This document shows positions 61,636-64,000 of a stretch of DNA of 64,000 bases, piece after piece. A program made the position numbers and the translations under genes. Under the pieces are notes generated by a model that searched no databases, was not told the DNA's origin, and was given only the letters and a program-made list of their open reading frames with translations. The first letter of the stretch is position 1; the number at the start of each line of letters is the position of its first letter. The DNA is from Helichrysum umbraculigerum (taxonomy: Eukaryota; Streptophyta; Magnoliopsida; Asterales; Asteraceae): contig CATIUR010000004.1 of NCBI GenBank assembly GCA_949592205.1, forward strand, positions 11,545,501-11,609,500, given 5' to 3'.

Positions 61636-63217
61636 ATCCTAAAAGTTAGCAACAATATTTGGAGGATGAATTTAAGTCCATTTACAAGGGAGAACCGAAA
61701 AGATATGTTAATAGGTTGTACAAAGTGCTAAACTATGCAAAACGAGCGAAGACAGGTGTGCAGATGAACTTCATGAAGTCAAATCAAACGGACCGAAGAT
61801 TTTTTTTTATATTTTGTGGATTAAGGGAACGATTTATATACACATAAGAACCTGCTATAGGTAGAAATAAGAGGACATATAAGCTAACAGTTATAGCAAT
61901 TACAGCTGAATACAGGAACTTACTTCATCCGATTAGCAATATCAACAAGAAAGCTAACGTTATCAACGAGGCGGCGGTGATACAATAATATACGAAAACC
62001 TGTGCAAATGTGATAAATAAAATATCTTTAGTAAGGATATAAATAATTCAATAAAATTTGACATCTTCCACATATTTTGAAGGCAAAAAATATTTTGCAA
62101 CTTCCTGGAACAGAGCGAGTGTTTTAATGGCTAACAGTTTGTGATCGATATGTACCTTAAAACAAATTGCGATAGCAGGAAATAGAAGGGGAAGAATAAT
62201 CTTGAACACAGTGTATAGAATCTGCAAATTAATGTGTAACAAGTATTTTTAAAACAGAAAACAAAAACAGTAAAGCAAACAGTTCCGTTTACTTCAACAT
62301 AATAGAGGGCATCATTACGATATAATTTATTTCTAAAATTTACCGCAAGGCCTAAGCTGCATACGAGAGACCATCCGACTATTTGTTGAAATGGACTAAG
62401 ACTGCAAAGATTTATTAAAGTTATTTTAAAAATCAGAATAATCATGGTGTTGAATGCAAGCAAGAAAGTTAATTCTTGAAATAGGAACATGAAAAAATTT
62501 GCTTACTCTGTCTTCATTCCTTCCTTATGTTTATCTGCATCAGTCTGACCGCTTCCCTGAAAAGGGTATTCGAATAATAACAGAGATACTAGTCATTTAT
62601 ATATATATACAGGGATTATACCACTAGCAAAATAAGTTAAGAGGTTAATTAATTGATTAACTGATAAAATATATTTACATCTTGTTGCAGGCAAAATAAT
62701 AAAAAAATGCATGCAGAAAGTCGATTATCGAGCTCGCTCTAACCTTTGGGCCTTCATTAGTTGCAGTGGACATATTTCTGGCTAACATGAATCCACTTGG
62801 TGCCGGACAAAAAAACTGAGACCATTTGGGATCTCGAAAACTCAAACCGCCAAACCCTAACGACATGTTGTTGTTGTTGTTTCTACTGAGGACACCATAC
62901 GATCGAGTTTGGAGAAAATTCTTTGCTTTATCGTCTGAATGCTAATTATTAAGATAAGATATTGAAGGTTTAAATGGTTCCTGAGCGGAAAGTCTATCCC
63001 TTGTAATGAGACTTGATCTCCTGATTCCGCCAAACCCCAACGACGTGTTGTTGTTGTTGGTACTGAACACACCATACGATCGACTCTGGAGAAAGCTATT
63101 TACTGAATGTTGAATTTTACGATCTTCGTGGTGATTAAGATAAGAAGATAGTGAAGGTGTAGTTCGTTGTTGAGCCAAAAGTCTAGCCCCTGTGGTGAGA
63201 CTTCTCCTAAATGCCAT
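61500..63217 (-). pseudogene. OXA1-like copy 5 (decayed, duplicated exon 1)
   Basis: Start MAFRRSLTTGARLLAQQR at 63217. Exon 1 contains its own tandem duplication. The presequence-like block ending SLGFGGI is followed by a second, RRSSLITRDRLSAQE..., with an in-frame TAG at 62942-62944; the frame resumes as HSDDKAKNFLQTRSYGV to 62750. The exon 1 end (FTGLNW) and exons 2-3 were not found. Exon 4 (62556-62507) keeps its length and borders. Exon 5 (about 62409-62343) is shortened. The exon 6 start and exon 7 end seem fused (62222-62159). Exon 8 is about 61999-61924; exon 9 is very weak. Not functional. Confidence 0.75.
61599..61632. repeat. (AT)n microsatellite
   Basis: About 16 AT units inside the 3' part of copy 5, in the same region (intron 8) as the longer AT/AG repeat of copy 2. 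Confidence 0.95.
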
Positions 63218-64000
63218 TGATTTACTCTGATTTTTCCTGAATTTTGATCCACAAAAGTATATATCCTTAATTCATTCAGATTATAACACAATAATGTATC
63301 ATGCATATATGAATCTCTTCTCTTTATTATATTAAAAGAAACCCATAATTAGGTTACCCTTCTATAATTAGCTTCTTTTAAGTTAATCTCCCCCCTCTAA
63401 TCTTAATAGCCCTCTTTTTTAGGCCATTGATCATCCTAATTAGTGGGTGACTACCTAATTAGCAAAAGCTAATGAAGTCAATTACCTCTAATGACCATTA
63501 TACCCATGCAATTAAGTAATTAATTAAGTTTTATATTCTTAATTAGGAAGTTCAATACGGTGCCACAATTAATTTTGCAAATTCTCTCTCTCTCTCTCTT
63601 TTTTTTTTCTTCCGTCTTTCTTCTTCCTTCTTCTCTCTGCTCGACTCCACCCCTTCTCATGTCCCACCATCACTTTTTAACCTCCATCTATTTTATATGA
63701 ACATACCAAATTAATCAGTTTTTCGAGCTCTTCAATATGAGACTACTTTCATTATATAATTTTTTTTGCACCCATTACAAATAAAAGAAGCTTTTTTATA
63801 CATACCATTTGAATAAATAGCCATATTTTCTTAAACCCTAACTATAATTTCTTCAATTCCAATGTGAAAGATCGCTGGACACTTTGCGATTTGACAATAT
63901 ACAGGTGGAATTAGTTTGTTTTCTTCCATGAAATTCAATTTCGTCATCATCGTCACAAGGTATAGCAATTTCGTTTATTGGTATCTTCTATAATTAGGGT
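63218..64000. other. Upstream of the OXA1 array
   Basis: AT-rich with a pyrimidine-rich tract (about 63585-63660). No coding region, repeat element or RNA gene recognised. It might be the promoter of copy 5 or part of a gene beyond the window. Confidence 0.4.

Overview
The window is nuclear DNA of a flowering plant, suggested by GT-AG introns, plant OXA1-type genes, Ty3/Gypsy chromoviruses and Ty1/Copia elements primed by initiator-Met tRNA, and MITEs of hAT and Mutator type. The general look resembles a composite (Asteraceae) genome, but that is only an impression. Nothing here is bacterial, organellar or viral.

Host genes: at least five tandem copies of a mitochondrial OXA1-like membrane insertase gene, all on the minus strand. 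Copy 1 (1439-4084) and copy 2 (5130-8323) can each be assembled into nine exons with an uninterrupted reading frame (401 and 405 aa). Copy 3 has been blown apart: exons 1(3' part)-7 lie at 55232-57299, exon 8 at 43061-43115 and exon 9 at 16691-16758. Copies 4 (57661-60424) and 5 (about 61500-63217) are decayed pseudogenes that share a nonsense codon.

Transposons: 8.6-11.5 kb holds MITEs, a LINE 3' end and a LINE relic. A degraded Copia element (11721-16362) sits between copies 2 and 3. Intron 8 of copy 3 holds a non-coding LTR element (C, 16878-42899). A rearranged Gypsy (D, 18747-25592) is nested in its 5' LTR, and a full-length Gypsy (B, 30400-40751, minus strand) is nested in its interior. 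A triple inverted SINE-like block (29704-30399) abuts element B. Intron 7 of copy 3 holds another full-length Gypsy (E, 43140-53485, plus strand) and a solo LTR (53518-54928). Target-site duplications were found by eye for the Copia element and for C, D, E and the solo LTR. For B, the duplication lies outside the SINE block.

Gypsy elements B and E encode one continuous Gag-Pol with a chromodomain, plus a separate coiled-coil-like ORF of about 162 codons between the primer-binding site and gag. Their LTRs, and those of the unrelated element C, carry arrays of CpG-rich dyads at the promoter side. LTR pairs of B, C, D and E are nearly identical, so the roughly 38 kb that split copy 3 arrived recently and in a nested order: C before D and B, with E and the solo LTR independent. 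Most short ORFs in the window are shadows or chance frames inside LTRs and introns.
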